Source: Dipteris shenzhenensis (taxonomy: Eukaryota > Polypodiophyta > Polypodiopsida > Gleicheniales). From it: DNA of 64,000 nt. Shown here one piece after another: positions 31,241 through 44,870 of the stretch. The stretch lies in the NCBI GenBank assembly GCA_047967505.1, contig CM106541.1; one strand, 5' to 3'. The stretch's first letter is position 1; each line of letters opens with the position of its first letter. Under the pieces are notes generated by a model, which saw only the letters and a program-made list of their open reading frames with translations, did not search any database and was not told the origin of the DNA. Position numbers and translations under genes: made by a program.

Positions 31241-34200
31241 ATGTGCATAATTTAATCTTATAAATGTAGCCCTTGGACTATGTACATCACATTCAATGCA
31301 CACATGGGACCATCGAGATGGAAGGGCAGGCACATGAGTAAGTCAACCATGGGAACATATCCCTTCTTCTTTATTCTTAATGCTACTTCATATTACATGA
31401 ATTTGCAAATAATAACAATTACATGTCTTTAAATTCTATCATTCACATTCCACACTAGACATGGAAGGTGGGAAATCCCTATGCCTAGGTCAATTCCATA
31501 AGCTCCTAATCTGGACACTTTCCTACACTTAATCATTGTGCTGATCCTTATCTCGAAAGGTTTCCATTTCCATACCTACATTCTAGCCCATTGTAGACAA
31601 TTATAGCCTTCATTCAGCCCCTACAAGAGTGTACACCTTGTTAAGCCCTTAAAAGAATATACACCTTGTCAAGACCCTTGTCAAGCCCTACAATAGTATA
31701 CCTTGTCAACACCCTTGTCAAGCCCCAACAAGATCATATGTCACCTTGTCTATACCCTCTTAGACCATCAAATCCTTCACTCAACCCCTACAATATTGCC
31801 TATTGTCTTGTAAAGTATATACCCACATTAACATCCGCACCTCCCAGCATTCAGTTACCAATAAAAAACAATCCACAAATGCATCTTCATTCCAATTGTC
31901 ATCTTCATTCCAATCGTCTGATCCTCCATCCTATAATTCTCCATTATTAATACTACCCAAACTAATTCATATGCATGGGTGGATCGTGGAGGGAAGGCAA
32001 GGAGATTCGTATCTAGCCACAATCTCGACAAAGGCAAACATGCATTGTCTCAAAGCAATTTGTGTTGGGAATACTGGAAAGCATTGTGGGAATGCAAGAC
32101 CAATAAGGCTTCTCATCCTCAAGTAGCAACTTTGAGATCTATCTTGCCCTCAATTTGGAAAGGCTTTCCTTGGTCAAACACAGTGCATAATATTGATGCC
32201 TTATCCACATGCCTTGGATCAAACACCCAAGTGTTGTAATATCTTGAAGATCCACATTGGATAGTAAAACCAATACTTAAGATGTTGTACCAATAAACAC
32301 AAAAAATGGTCACTTCCCCTAGCTTTTGTAGGAAAATATCCTCGCCCCTATATGGAGGGGGGTCATCAAATAATTTTAACATGGTCCCAATCTCTACAAC
32401 CATTGCTCCACCTCATCATGCTTATAAAGCAAGTGTCACCATCCATGAAATAAAAAAGGAAGAGCGATGAGGGAAATGTTTCTTTGATTGACAATTCATT
32501 GAATTGAACTTCTTTATCTCAACATCAAGATTCTCGCATAACCCATCAGTTAGCTTCTTAGCTCAACATCAAGCTTTGCACATAACCCATCATCTGTGAA
32601 ATCAAGAGAACCTAATGATTTGATTTCTTCTGCATCAACCATCTTCTCAAGCTTGATTGCACCTTCCAAAGAATTAGTGAATTGGTCCAATAATTCATTG
32701 CATTCTTGTTTAATGTACTACAAGGTATCTACATAAACATTGCCAATGTCTCATTCAATTGACTCTTCACTTCACAAAGCATTTCTTCTAGATCCATGAG
32801 ATTCAAGGAATCAATAGGAGAATATTGTCAATCTCAATTTCATCACGAGTTAAGAATTGGCATCTACCATCAAAAATTATATCCTACATTGACAAAATGT
32901 TTATTGTCAAGCTAATGCAAAATTAAATGGCCTTGAAGATACAACTAATGGAGGCCTATAACAGGGGAGATATTGTGAGTAGTAGGGAATGAGAAATCAC
33001 CAAGGGCTATGACCATGTAAGTAGTGGTCTCCTCCATTTATGGTTCTCATTATGAGAAAAATGGTATGTGTTAATGTCTTTGAAATACTAATTTTTCTTT
33101 TAACTTTATGTTTAATATACTTTTCTCAGTTGCAATTTGGTCACATGGGCATCACTCTTGCATAGAGAAGATTGATGTGAAGCATAACACATTTGATGGT
33201 CCAGAGTCTCTCAAGAGAGTTGAGTTAGTGCAAGGATACCCAAACAGTGAAAAGTGAGTTGTGTTACATTGGAACCATACAAGATATCATGAAAGAGATA
33301 TTTTTACAATGTGACATGTTTATATTGGATTTGAAATTTGGTTCAAAGTAGTGTGTAGAGGGTACCTGAGAGAAAAGACTTGAATGGTTTTTTTTCCATT
33401 GTCTCAACCAAATTTTGGGAAGATCTTATAGATACATTTGTGGTACCTCGTTATTGTGAACAAATAGATATATTTTTGTACCATCATTATTCAATATCTT
33501 GGATCATAGATATTACGATTGTTGATGCACTTAATAATGATTGTTGATGCATAGGTATTTTGACTGTTAATGCAACTAACATTTTATTCTCAAGTTATTT
33601 TTCAATAAAATACCTTGGATGCAAAATGGTGGTATGTGATTCAAGTTGCGTTGAGGGAGGCAATGTGCTTTTTAAGATGAGTACATTGAGGAAGAGATGC
33701 AAAATGTCATAGACCTAGATGTGGGGGATCCAAATCTATTCTTTGATGAAAAGGACATAGAAGACAGCCATATATATTCAAAATATTCATCTAATAATTG
33801 ACTACACAATGAAAACTTTTATGCTATTCTTGTCTTGTATATCAATCATGTAATATATTATGATTTAAACTGAAGTATCAAGGTTTTACACCAAATTTCC
33901 ATGCAATAGACTATGAAAAATAAGAATATATACCTTATTAAAGTGAGATGGAAAATTTTGCAACGTTTTACTTTTAGTGTTTATCTCATCATCATTATTG
34001 ACACTTATTTCAACCATTATCTTGATGCTTATTTATTGTTCTAGCAGATGTATCAATGTCTATCTATTTTGTGGATAAAATCTTGATACAAAGAGTCAGT
34101 GGTGCTACTATAATAGATTTAGGATAGCTACAAAATAACTTGACACAAATTATTGCAAATTTTAGGAATATCATAAGCAATTGGTCTAACATCATATTTT

Positions 34201-35227
34201 TGGTTTTCAAATTGAAAATTCAAGGTCAATAATCATGGTCATCTCTTAAGATCCATTATAGTACTCTACTAGTAGTAAAAAAAGTAGTCCAGTTTAATAT
34301 GGACACACCCATATATGAACATTGGCTTTAAACATGCCTTATTAGGAATACTTTTTGAGAGGAATCCTTGTGGAAAATCTCTACTTTTTTAAATTAATAT
34401 GTGGTAGTAATAAATCTAGGCTTATATTCTCTTTGAAGTATGTTGATAATTCTATTTTCTCGGTGACAAAAAACTTTTAAACTAAATCAAATAAGGCTAT
34501 TGGTAGCCCTATGATAGAATTTGAGTACCCCATACCTTCAATCATATTATTGCAAGTTAAACAAAAGAAAAAGAGCAAGACATACATTCCAAAAAGTTGT
34601 TGATCTTAGTGATGATGTGCAACAATATGAGCAACAATAAATCTTAGAACCAACAATATATCAAATAATTCTTGGTGGCTATAATGAGTTGCCAAATGGG
34701 ACCAAAAAATGAATATGATCTCATAAATACATTATAGATATCACATGTGGTTTTACAATTCTTAACTCCATTTTTATGAAGCAGCTCCTTTTACATCAAA
34801 GGAGTTAAAAAGTCTAATTGAGGAATTTATCACAATCACAATGGCTACACTATGGAGGATATATTGTGGTTCTTCCCTTAGCCTTGTGATTTAAAGTAGT
34901 CATGGGAATAATCAATCATGTTGTGCAAAGAATCATCTTTAATTGTGTGTTCTTATGTAATGTATTTGAAGCAATTGAATTCCTTGAAAGTCTCTAGTAA
35001 GGAGTTTGTCCCCACAGCAACAAATTCCATTTTTTGTGTATGTCATAGGAATCCCAATGTTGGGCAATTGACAAGTCATGGCCTTTCTTTCACTAGAAAA
35101 AATATTATTTGTTGATGGGATAACAAATAGAACTTGTCTCATCAGTTTACCATATCATGTATTATTGATCATTTTGGTTTCTACAATGAGGAAAAGCTTA
35201 AGCATTTCACAATAGATAGGCATGAGG
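31241..35227. other. AT-rich stretch without recognisable genes
   Basis: Short repeats of ACCCTTGTCAAGCCC type occur at 31620-31740. Open frames at 31979-32239 (+) and 32403-32119 (-) are complementary to each other and neither matches a family. A possible coding frame ends at the left border of the CACTA A element (YNEEKLKHFTIDRHE, near 35190-35226), but I cannot identify it. Confidence 0.4.
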
Positions 35228-35309
35228 CACTACTATACATGGATCCTATTGCGATGTTTAAGTACCGATGTTTAGCACGCACGGGGTGCTAATTGTCAGT
35301 ATTAGAACC

Positions 35310-35450
35310 GCGTCTCGTGAAGCGTCGCTATATAGCGACTTTAGGCAAATGTCGCTATATAGCGACGATTTCGAAAGTCACTATATGGCGACGTTTATCA
35401 GAATTTTAAGTGTCGCTATATAGCGACACTGAGATACTTTTTTATAGTGA
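35310..35450. repeat. Array A-left: GTCGCTATATAGCGAC palindromes
   Basis: Four copies of the 16-bp palindrome (one with two substitutions, TCACTATATGGCGAC) lie about 80-220 bp from the CACTAC end. This is the position of subterminal transposase-binding repeats in CACTA elements. Confidence 0.9.
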
Positions 35451-35638
35451 CGTTTTGCAGAGAGCTTTTTTTCTCATATCGACCTTAAAAGTTAGTTTTC
35501 TCCAATGGCAAATTTTTTTAAATTTTCATACATGTTTGATCTTTTCAGAGAATAAAAGTATGAGAGCATGTACATCAAGCCTTTGAAGCTCATATATTCA
35601 TGTCCAAGTTTGAGATGAAAAAAATCAATGAAGAGCAT

Positions 35639-38600
35639 TTACATCAACGGTTTCAAGTCTAACGCACCAAATAAGTCTATCTCTAACTCTATACTGAGTT
35701 GATCTCCTATATCATCATCGTACTCTAGCATCGTACGTTCATCTAAAAGTACTTGATCATCTTCTTCAATAAAGTGTGGTGATTCTTGATGATCATTGTC
35801 TTCTTTCTCAATATCATGATCTCCATCTTCCTCCCGTTCGATGTCATTATGCGCATCTTCCTCTTGGCTCATATTGTGATCTTCATCTTCTTCGCTAGAT
35901 TCATCTGGACCAATTGGATCCGGCATTGGTAGTGGCATCTCCATATCCACATATCTATCTTCAAAATTTTGCTTACTTCATGGTGCAACTTGGATCATGT
36001 ACCACCATCTTGGATCAGAACGATTCGGATGAAAAACCACCTATATTGAAGATGGGTGCCAAATGTTGTCAATTATATATATGAAATTATGCTTAAGTAC
36101 ATGTATCAATGGATCTTTAAAAATGAAAGCTTCGATTAATTAAATCATTAGTGTGCACCTGCTCACAATTCTCGGGAAGAACAAAAGTATCACTTTCATC
36201 GGTCCAAAGTTTGGTGGAGTCTATTACAAAGAAACCGCTACTATCTTTTCTCACTGTCGCATGGGGACTGTTGTAAATAGTTATAAACCATTTTATATCA
36301 AGAATGAAAATACTAAATTGTCTGAAATCAACTTAATAGATTTTGTGTATGGTTCCACAATAATCCAACTGTGAGGAGAGAAGATTGGTATCTGAAGCAC
36401 TTGCTCAGCTATCTTGTGTGAAGTTAGCCATGACTCCACAATCATACATGACTCTCTTTGAATCGATGTGTTCCATGCAAAAATGTTGTCCATATGACCA
36501 TAATGCACTGTATTTTTTGTACTGTAAAAGAGCATCATTAAAACAATAAAGATGCATCTATTTTATAGCGTATATTGCCACAAATAATTACGTAATTACG
36601 TCAAGAGGTAAGAAACTTACATGCATCATACATCCAGATGATAACTCTCGCTCGCGCTCGTTTATTGTCTCTCCATCACGCTCGGCTTTATGTAGAGCCA
36701 GTTGTAGCCAATCAAGTGACATGTGAGTGGGCAGAAGAGCCAGATCCCGTGGAGATGGTTGCAATCGCCTGTACATTACTCTGAATCTCGTCCTTGCATT
36801 TATTCTTTCTGCTTTGGCCGCTTCATATCTCTCAATCCACTTCTACATCTCCTTGCTATAGAGGATACAAAACTTATTGAATTTCTCCATTTGCTCTTCA
36901 CTCATCTTTCTTTCAATCCCTTTTCCTTGGGGAACCTCACCAATGATGCGATCATCATCCTTGTTATGCCAAGCTTGCGGCATATCGAGATCCGTGGATG
37001 CAAGAAACTTCGTGATATATACTAATGACTCTTGCACAAGCCATTTCTCTGCCATGCTTGCTTCTGGTCTTGCTCTTTGTCTTACAAATCCCTTCAAAGT
37101 TTTCATAAACCACTTGAGAAAAAACATCCATCGACTATGAACGGTACCTGCAATAGCCACCTCATCAACCATCTCGGGGGTGTTACTCATCATATGTAAC
37201 CCTATCACGTGAGTTCAACAGAAGGATATTTTCTATTTCTAAAATTTACAGAAATAAATATACATAAGGGACTATTTAAATTAGTTTTGGAAAATATTTA
37301 CAGATTTGTATAGAAAAGGGGTACATCTTATTAATGAAAAAATTTACAGATAAGGGATTTTAAATATAGGACTTGCACGCACGTGATATAGAGGGTTTAT
37401 ACATAGTGACCCCCCCGAGTCAACCATGTGCACAAGCAAGTGGACTTGAGCTGTCATAATGCTCGAGGGAAAGTGCTTCTCAAGCAAGCATACGGCTTCG
37501 ATGGATTCCACCGTAGCCTTCTCGATGCTCGATATGGAGATCTCTTTTTGAGATATCCACCTATTTCACATGCCCATGTAAGATATTTTCATAATCAGTC
37601 TATGGATTATTCAGCTTAAATTGAAGAAAATGCAATCAATGCGATTTGATAGTAAGCATACCTCACAATACCACTGATCTTGAATATAGCATTTCTAACA
37701 TCTTCTTGTAAGCACCCTTTTATTGTAATTGGGAGGATGAACTATCAAAGCAACAAAGAAGTCATGTCAACAATATAACATAATCATAATTATGCTAACG
37801 CATCACGATTATCAGTACACTAATTCTATAGCTACTTAGAATACCTGTAAGACCTTGTGCCAATCATGGGACTTGAGCCCACTAAGCTTATTGTCCTTTG
37901 AAAATGCTCCTTTCAAGCAACACATGTACCTTGTCGGTGTTTGAAAAGAGGCAATGTCCGCCTTGACCGCTGCCTCCTCCCTCGTAGAGAGGATCCAAGT
38001 TGCTTTTGGGAGGACAACTTTTCCCAAAGCATGCACTTGGAGCCACAAATGAGACATCCTATTCATAGCACACAATCTTCTCGCACTCCTCTCAAGTCTT
38101 TGGAACCAACCAAGTGCACCCAAATAGTAGCCCCCACATTCTTGAAGATATGCATGGGATCCAAGAGATGATTGATTTGTAACTGACCCCAATAAGGAAG
38201 CTCATGAAAGATCGATAGCCTCTTCATACTAGGAGGAGGTTCCTCTCCATTCCCCCTCTAAGCCTGAATCCAGTCACTTGCCTTCAAATATGATGGTGGT
38301 AAATCAAGCTGACCTCCATGTGCGAAATGGTCTAGCGGAAGGTCTCGAGCATGACCTTCATAAACATTTTTCCTCATATGTTTGGAGTATCGTGCACGCG
38401 ATTTCAAACCAGGTCCACAAACAAAAGACAAGCATGGTACCCACTTGTAACAAGTCCTACACGTGTGCATGAATGTGTTAGTATAAGACATATATGCGTG
38501 CAAAAGAGAGTCATAAAATCATAATCCTATATTATACATGTAGAGACACAACCACATACCTGCACACTCTCCATATCCTTAGGTAGTCATGCATGGTCCA

Positions 38601-39976
38601 CATCAAGATACCCCTGACCAAAATATCATTGGTATGTCTAGGAGCTCTAGAAATATTATCGGACCTGCACTCCTCTCCATAATATATGTAACTCCTCTAT
38701 CAAAGGTGCCATGTACATGTCCATATTTTTTGCCTTGTACTTCCTTGGCACAAGTAGTGCAAGCATGAGGTGTCCTTGTAATTCACCACAACTATGGGCC
38801 ATGTCGACCATGTCGAGCTAACCCGAAAGGATTCATGCCATCCATGGCGAGCCCAAGATGTAAGTTGCGTGACTCCCTCGCAAAGTCCGGCCACTGATTG
38901 TTTGTGTGCTTCCAAGTTGCACAATCTGCAGGAATCCTCAATGTGTCATCAGTGGACCGATGAGATGCATGCCATGTCATCAACTCCACTATAGATTTGC
39001 ATCAAAACATGTGCTGTATTCTTGCAATGATGGGAAAGTGTCTCAAGACCTTTACCGGTATCTGCTCACCTTGCAAGTCATCTCTATATTGTTGTTCTCC
39101 ACATTTCGAACAACTAGCCAAATCTCCATGCTCACGACAAAAGAGAATACAGTCATTACGGCAAGCATGGATGGTATCATAATCCATACCCACCGTTGTT
39201 AGCATCTTCTTCGCTTCATCTCTTGATGCGGGCATGGTATTTGGTGTAGGCAACATCTTCTAGAGCAATCTATCGCAATTCAAACATACATAGGCTTCGA
39301 ATAATGATGATTCGGTACACTAATCCATACATGATGATTCTCAAAACAAACAATATCCAAATAATGAGGCAAATTAATGCAAGAGCTAACCTCATTAAGG
39401 CCGAGACACTTGTATCCGATCACCTATACTTTACTTGCAAATTCAAGATTGAGAGACAAGCACATAGTTTAGACATCCTAGCACCCTCGTATAACTGCGT
39501 TGATTGCAACTGTTGCATTTTGACCTCAGACTCTGACATCACATGTACATGGGATGTAGTGCCCCTAAAAATAGAATCCATCATGTCGACCATACCCTCG
39601 TCATCATCCAGGAGACTATAGTCTTGCTCAAAGTGTGAAGGTATATGCATACCCTCATCAGCCTCCTCATCCTATTTTAAGATTTCATGTAAATATAGGA
39701 TCTTGTCTCAAGGTTTCATATCATAATGGTATCCAATATTATCCATGAACTTAAATAGCTTTGACTTACTGATAATCCATCAACACGTGCAACACCAACG
39801 TTGGGTACTGGTTCAGGCTCTCCCCCATACATCTGCAAGTGGCACATGATAATATGATGTTGATGTCGTACTTCTCACTTGCAACGAGTGCAATGACAAT
39901 ACAACCTCTCCATAAGCCACTTTGTGCTCTCGGGTGTTAGCGCATCATCTGACGAGCTTCCACTCGTCCCTTCCAT
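35639..39976 (-). pseudogene. TNP2-type transposase of CACTA family A, multi-exon, degraded
   Basis: The gene starts at ATG 39976 (MEGTSGSSSDD, then WLMERLYCHCTRCK, the cysteine-rich N-terminal motif of CACTA transposases). It continues through HACRNDCILFCREHGDLASCSKCG (near 39160), the block near 38960-38800 (HASHRST, LGLAMDGMNPFG), GLKSHDWHKVLQ (near 37870), the DUF4218-type block VDEVAIAGTVHSRWMFF (near 37160), the DUF4216-type block DIKWF...DSTKLW...LPENCEQ (near 36290-36165) and an acidic tail ending at 35639. It should catalyse cut-and-paste excision. MITE 1 interrupts it at 37173-37419, and the DPMH region is not clear, so this copy is not functional. Confidence 0.85.
37173..37419 (+). 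mobile_element. MITE M, copy 1, with 8-bp target duplication TCAACCAT
   Basis: A 247-bp non-coding element with termini CTCGGGGG..ACTC and AGTGACCCCCCCGAG. The 8-bp sequence TCAACCAT occurs at 37165-37172 and again at 37420-37427. It sits inside the transposase gene of element A. Confidence 0.95.
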
Positions 39977-40079
39977 CTGTGCACTTATAAAATCACAACA
40001 TAAGTTGCAAGGAAATATATTAACGGTAATAAAATAGCATCTATGAGCTTCTTTTTTAACTTTAAATAATAAGTGTCCT

Positions 40080-40225
40080 GAAGCGTCGCTATATAGTGAC
40101 ATTTTGCTATAATCCGTCGCTATATAGCGACGATTTGCTCTGTTCTGTCGCTATATAGCGACACTTTTGAATATAAGCATCGCTATATAGCGACTAACCA
40201 ACATCGCTATATAGCGACGCTATGG
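40080..40225. repeat. Array A-mid: GTCGCTATATAGCGAC palindromes between divergent genes
   Basis: Five copies, one with a substitution (TATATAGTGAC), lie about 110-250 bp upstream of the transposase start at 39976, in the spacer shared with the TnpA-like gene. The placement suggests promoter binding sites identical to the terminal ones. Confidence 0.9.
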
Positions 40226-40859
40226 GCTAAAACCCGAAGCCACGCAACGCGCACGCGGCGCTTTCTTTAGCAATCTCTATTCTAAGAAAAGCAATCTCTC
40301 CTCCCACCTATATCCGACGACCTCGCTTTCCTCCTCTCTATTCTCCACTCCTCACCACTACTCATCCCTCTCCTAACACTTGTGCTCCCTCTCCACCTTT
40401 CTCCCTCTTTGCTTATGTGAAAAGAAGTTTTTCAAGAAGGTGAGTCTCTTTGAGCAATGTAGGTTCGTTTTTTGTGAGATTTCATTTTGTGAGTGTTGAA
40501 ACATGTTTCTCCTTGTATTGCTAAGGCTATGTGCTAGTTTTCATGCTTGATTTTCAAGGGTTAAAGACAAAAAACGAGATTTTGTGAAAGAAAGAAGATA
40601 CCTCTTCTAGTATTTTTTGTATTTCTCTTCCTCCTCTTTCTCCTTGTCTCCTCAATCCAATCCCTTTGAGAAGTTGCTTTTGTAAACTCCTCCTTCCTCT
40701 AACTAGTTATTTGAAAAATGGTATGTTTCCTCTCTTTTGTCGGGCCAGTCCACAAAACACCGAGCGGGACTATTCCAAGGAAGAAAGTGCTTCCTCTTTT
40801 TTCCTTTTGTTATTTTTGTTATTTGCATTGGCCTGCAGCTAGCTGTAGTGATGGGCATA
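40226..40859. other. Divergent promoter / 5' leader region of CACTA A
   Basis: Pyrimidine-rich sequence with no TATA box I can single out. It probably holds the 5' leader of the TnpA-like gene. The 185-codon open frame starting at 40718 is Ser/Phe/Pro-rich and arises from the minisatellite, although its last part merges into the TnpA frame. Confidence 0.45.
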
Positions 40860-41140
40860 GGAACCCTCTCTTCCCCTCTCTTTCCCTCTCTTCCCTCTTC
40901 TTTCCATCTTTCCTCCTCTTCCTTCTCTTCTTTTTCCCCTCTTTCAATCTCTTTTCCCCTCTTCTTTTTCCCCCTCTTTCAATCTCTTTTTCTCTCCTTT
41001 CCTTCTCTTCTTTTTTCCCCTCTTTCAATCTCTTTTTCCCTCCTTTCTTCTCTTCTTTTTTTCCCTCTTTTAATCTCTTTTTCCCTCCTTTCCTTCTCTT
41101 CTTTTTTCCCTCTTTCAATCTCTTTTCCCCTCTTCCTTCT
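40860..41140. repeat. Pyrimidine minisatellite (CTTTCAATCTCTTTT units)
   Basis: About seven imperfect units of 30-45 bp, each with CTTTCAATCTCTTTTCCC (or TTTAATCTC) and TCTTCTTTTT. Because of the repeat, several frames are open on both strands. Confidence 0.9.
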
Positions 41141-41879
41141 CTTATGTTTGTGCTCCTTTTCTATCAAATCATGGCTGCCAGAGAGATAATAGAAGATAGA
41201 AAGGGCAAAGTAGTGATGGCCACCATGAGGCGGTTGATGAGCCACCACTTCAAGAGTGGCATTGCTACTGATTAGCGGTATCAAGATGACCAAAAGAGGC
41301 AGGCGCTCATCGATGAATTAAAACAAAAATACCCTAACCCGTCAAATTGGGAGTTCAATGAGAATTATATGCCAAAGCGCATGGGTTTTGGTCTTGAAGC
41401 ATCGTAGATCAACCTTGCATACTTCCATCGCAAAGGGGATGGCTAAACCCAGCTGGGCAGACAAAGCTGATTGGAAGTTCTTCAAGAAGCAGAATAGGGA
41501 CCATCCCAAAATGTTCGAGGTTCAGAGGAGGGTTGCGAGGAGACGGCTGGACGTCATAGGTACTTCGCACTTTGGTGCAAGCGGATAGTTGGCATTCGAG
41601 GCAACCGTGTAAGTCTACTTCTTCTCATTTAATGTATTGTTCTATTTGTTTTATTACATATTACATGCACTTTATCTAACTCTCATAAATTGGATCCATA
41701 GCAAGCTGCGATGGGTCGTTTTCCTACAAATGCAGAGACGCGACACGCGTTTCGCAAAGGAACAAAGCCTTGGTTTATTGAGCAGGAGGCAATGGGAGCA
41801 ACTGTTGATTGGGTTGAGGTGGCTGCTCGCACGGTATAAGTCTACTCCTTGTAATCTCACTTTTTAAATTGTTTTCACA

Positions 41880-42125
41880 ACAAGACAAAGCACCCATAGA
41901 CGTGCGCATAGACGCATTTCATGAACTAAATAACAAACTTACGGGCGCGTCTATTTGCGCATCTAATTGCGTGTCTATATATCAGACTTACGTGTGTATA
42001 GACGCGCAGTTAGACGCATAAATAGACGCGCTTATAAATGCCCTTATAGACGCACGTATAGACGCAAGTTGAACAGACAGACGCGAATATAAACGCGTTT
42101 TTAAACGCACTGATAGACGCGCTTT
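41880..42125. repeat. Array B-left: TAGACGCG / CGCGTCTA repeats
   Basis: More than a dozen variants of TAGACGCG in both orientations fill the left 250 bp of the B element. Confidence 0.9.
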
Positions 42126-42481
42126 TTTTTTAAATTAAATTTTACAGAATACTATGTATGTTATGTATGCTATATAGTTACAAGAATCCCATATCCACAT
42201 TCTATAATTTAATTCTTACAGCCAACCGCATTTTAATTACAATTCCAAATAAAATATTACAACTCCAAAATGCAATAAAATTGAAAGCTCAAAAAGTGCT
42301 TGTATATACATATAGCACAAAGCTAAGCCACGTCATGTGGCTTCAAGTACAAAAAATAAGGAAGCTAAGCCACGTCATGTGGCTTCAAGTATAAAAAATA
42401 AGAGGAGTCTATATACAAGAGGCACGAAGCCAAGCCAGTGGCTTTAAGTACAAAAAAGAGTAGCTAGCACTACTTCTACGA

Positions 42482-43926
42482 CTAATCCTCACTGCCTTCC
42501 ACGCTCCCTTCTGCGCCTCCTTCCTCGTCTTCCTCGTCGTCTTGTGCATGGGCCTGTAAACAAGGGACAACATATATCAATGTATGAAAAATCAAATCTT
42601 TACTTATAATTTTGGCATTATTTAATTACTTTCAAATACCGGGGGGGCCTGTCCAGTAGCTCGGGTATACTGCTCCTCAGTAATCAACCCGTCATCATAG
42701 AAGTGTCTCCATGTATCTCCTCTGCGATGGTGGCAATGGTAGGCTATCTCCACTGGAGTAGGGTATCTGCCCACGATCTCAAGCTGCATGACCGCGACAC
42801 ACTTTGTGGAGGGATTAGTACAAAGAAACAACCAACCTCCTAATAAACTACATAAGCAATATAATTTGAGATCGATACTTACAAATTGGGCCTCCCATGA
42901 TTCAACACCCCTTGCTCCAAAATGCGCGCTTCCATATTCCTCCATCTGGATCCTCCGTGCCTCCACGTGCTGCAGACTGGGGTCCTCCCTCGCTGACTTC
43001 ATTGCCTTCTTCCACTCACGCTTGTGAGTGGTGTGGGGCGGGCCCCTTCGAGGTTGACCTGCCTCAAGCCTGGCAAGCTTCGCTAGTGCTTGCCTCTTAA
43101 GCGAAGATCTTTTATTGCTAAGTATCGTAACAATCTTTGACTTCCCCCATTTATCTGTGAACTGGCGATTGGGGGGGTTAGGATACCTAGAGCGAACAGT
43201 AGCGAGGGTCTCATCAGCCAACCTCTTTGGGTGGTCTTTATAGTGGATAAAGCAATCTCTGTAATTGTTAGCAATTACAGGGCGCATGAAGGCCATGATG
43301 TCCTTCCCCCGCGCATCCATCAAGATGCCTCCTGTCTGAGTGATGTCATAATAAATCGTACCATCACCCAGAGGCACATCTAAATCATCTGAATCATCCT
43401 CCTCCTCATCGCCACATAGCCCAAAGCACTATGCCATGCATCCGCCACCGCTCTCCCTGCTACTACGCCTGCTACCCTGTCGTGTCGAGCTCGTATGCTA
43501 GCCACTCGTAGCTGGGGACTGCACGGGACTATGCTAACCACTCGTAGATGGAGAACCGAGTCTCGACGGCTGGGGAGTACGTCGATGGCTCACCGAGACA
43601 GAAGGACCTCCTGACGGCATGGGGGAAGGGGCATAAGACGGGATGGTAGAAGGGACATAAGACGGCATGGGGGAAGGGGCATAAGATGGTACGGGGGAAG
43701 GGGCATAAGAAGGGGCATAAGACGGCTGTGCTGACTCCGCTGGGGTGATCTCAGGCAGTGTGGGGTGGCTCGAAGTCTGTAGTGCCGACTCCTAGGGAGT
43801 GTTAAGGGTACCCGTCATATACCCGTATAACTCCGTAGGACTAGGAGGGTGCCCTAAAAGATTATATAAGTCCTTCCAAATAGATTCCCGTGGATCAGGT
43901 GAGCTAGAAGCACTTCCTGGCCACAT
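42482..43926 (-). pseudogene. TnpA-like protein of CACTA B (plant transposase Ptta/En/Spm class)
   Basis: Three minus-strand exons are inferred: 43926-42883 (ATG, ...VESWEAQF then GTAAGT), about 42808-42640 (GRYPTPVEIAYHCHHRRGDTW) and 42553-42482 (acidic tail DDEEDEEGGAEG, TAG). The N-terminal third is rich in Pro, Ser and Tyr, with repeated PSYAPSP units (about 43745-43620). The middle carries the class-typical basic region with RSRYPNPPNRQF, WGKSKIVTILSNKRSS, HTTHKREWKKAM and YGSAHFGARG. It probably binds the TAGACGCG repeats to bring the element ends together. Four TAG stops (between about 43795 and 43430) interrupt an otherwise continuous first exon, each where CAG would be read. Confidence 0.8.
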
Positions 43927-44004
43927 GTTGAACTGGAAAAAAGGAAACAAATCTATTACTGTTGAGCTGAGAAGAAAGGGGAAGAAAAAAGAGGCTCTGT
44001 CAGA

Positions 44005-44812
44005 GCGCGTCTATAGACCCGTCTGATTTGCGCATCTATAGATGCGTCTAACATAACGTTTAATAGTGCGTTTAACAGTGCGTCTAACAGTGCGTTTAAC
44101 AATGCGTTTAAAAGCGCGTCTAATAGTGCATTTAAAAGTGCATCTAACAGGGCATCTGTGTGAGCATCTATAGACGTGTCTGTGTGTGTCTGCAACAAGC
44201 CAGATGCACGGATAGATGTGCCTGTAGACGTGCTTTTAGATGCGTCCTGAGACGCGCCTATAGACATGCTCCGACAGGCGAGATTACTAAAAAGTCGAAA
44301 AGGATGTTGCTCCCAACAAAAGAACGTGACGCTCATACTTAGATCCTGCGTTTCCTGGATGCGAGAAAGTACAAAACTAAAAAGAGCAAACTTCCAAACA
44401 AGAACAACTTCAAAAGGACTTACTTGGATAAAGGTATGGAAGGTTCTTTCTTTTCCAAACTTGTTTCTTCTCCTTGTTCATACTCCTCCTCTCCTTTAGG
44501 CTTGGAAGTAAGTGTAGGTACGGTCCCTTTCTCTTGAGTGAAAGCTTGGAATTGTGTATGGGAGGCTCTCTCTTAAGCTTCGAATCTATGGAACTACTAA
44601 TAAAAAAGGAAGGAAGCCGCTCGCGAAGTTTAAGTAATGAAAAGAAAAGCAAAGCAAGCGGTGCGCCGAAAAGCAGGTTTAAAAGCCACGTCTATAGTCG
44701 CGTCTATTAGCGCATCTATAGGCACGTCTAAATACACAGAGTAGACGCGCGTTTAGACGCGCCGTTAGATGCGATGTTAGACACGACTATAGACGTGGCG
44801 ATAGATGCAACA
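44005..44812. repeat. Array B-mid: TAGACGCG-type repeats in the divergent promoter
   Basis: Two clusters (44005-44280 and 44688-44812) lie between the starts of the TnpA-like gene (43926, minus) and the transposase (44871, plus). Variants such as GCGTCTATAGA and GCGTTTAACAG occur in tandem. About 400 bp of unique sequence separates the clusters. Confidence 0.85.
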
Positions 44813-44870
44813 CAGAGTTTAAATTAAGCATTTGAAGAAGAGCAAATTTGGTGGGTTGTTTGTTTGTAGG

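Noticed and set aside
32119-32403. Minus-strand ORF of 94 codons
   Set aside because: It overlaps an equally open plus-strand frame and neither matches a family. Coding status cannot be supported.
35310-40225. GTCGCTATATAGCGAC arrays as CRISPR or bacterial operators
   Set aside because: They sit at CACTA element ends and a divergent promoter, which explains them better.
40718-41275. 185-codon Ser/Phe/Pro-rich ORF
   Set aside because: Most of it is the pyrimidine minisatellite. Only the end, from 41171, is real TnpA-like sequence.
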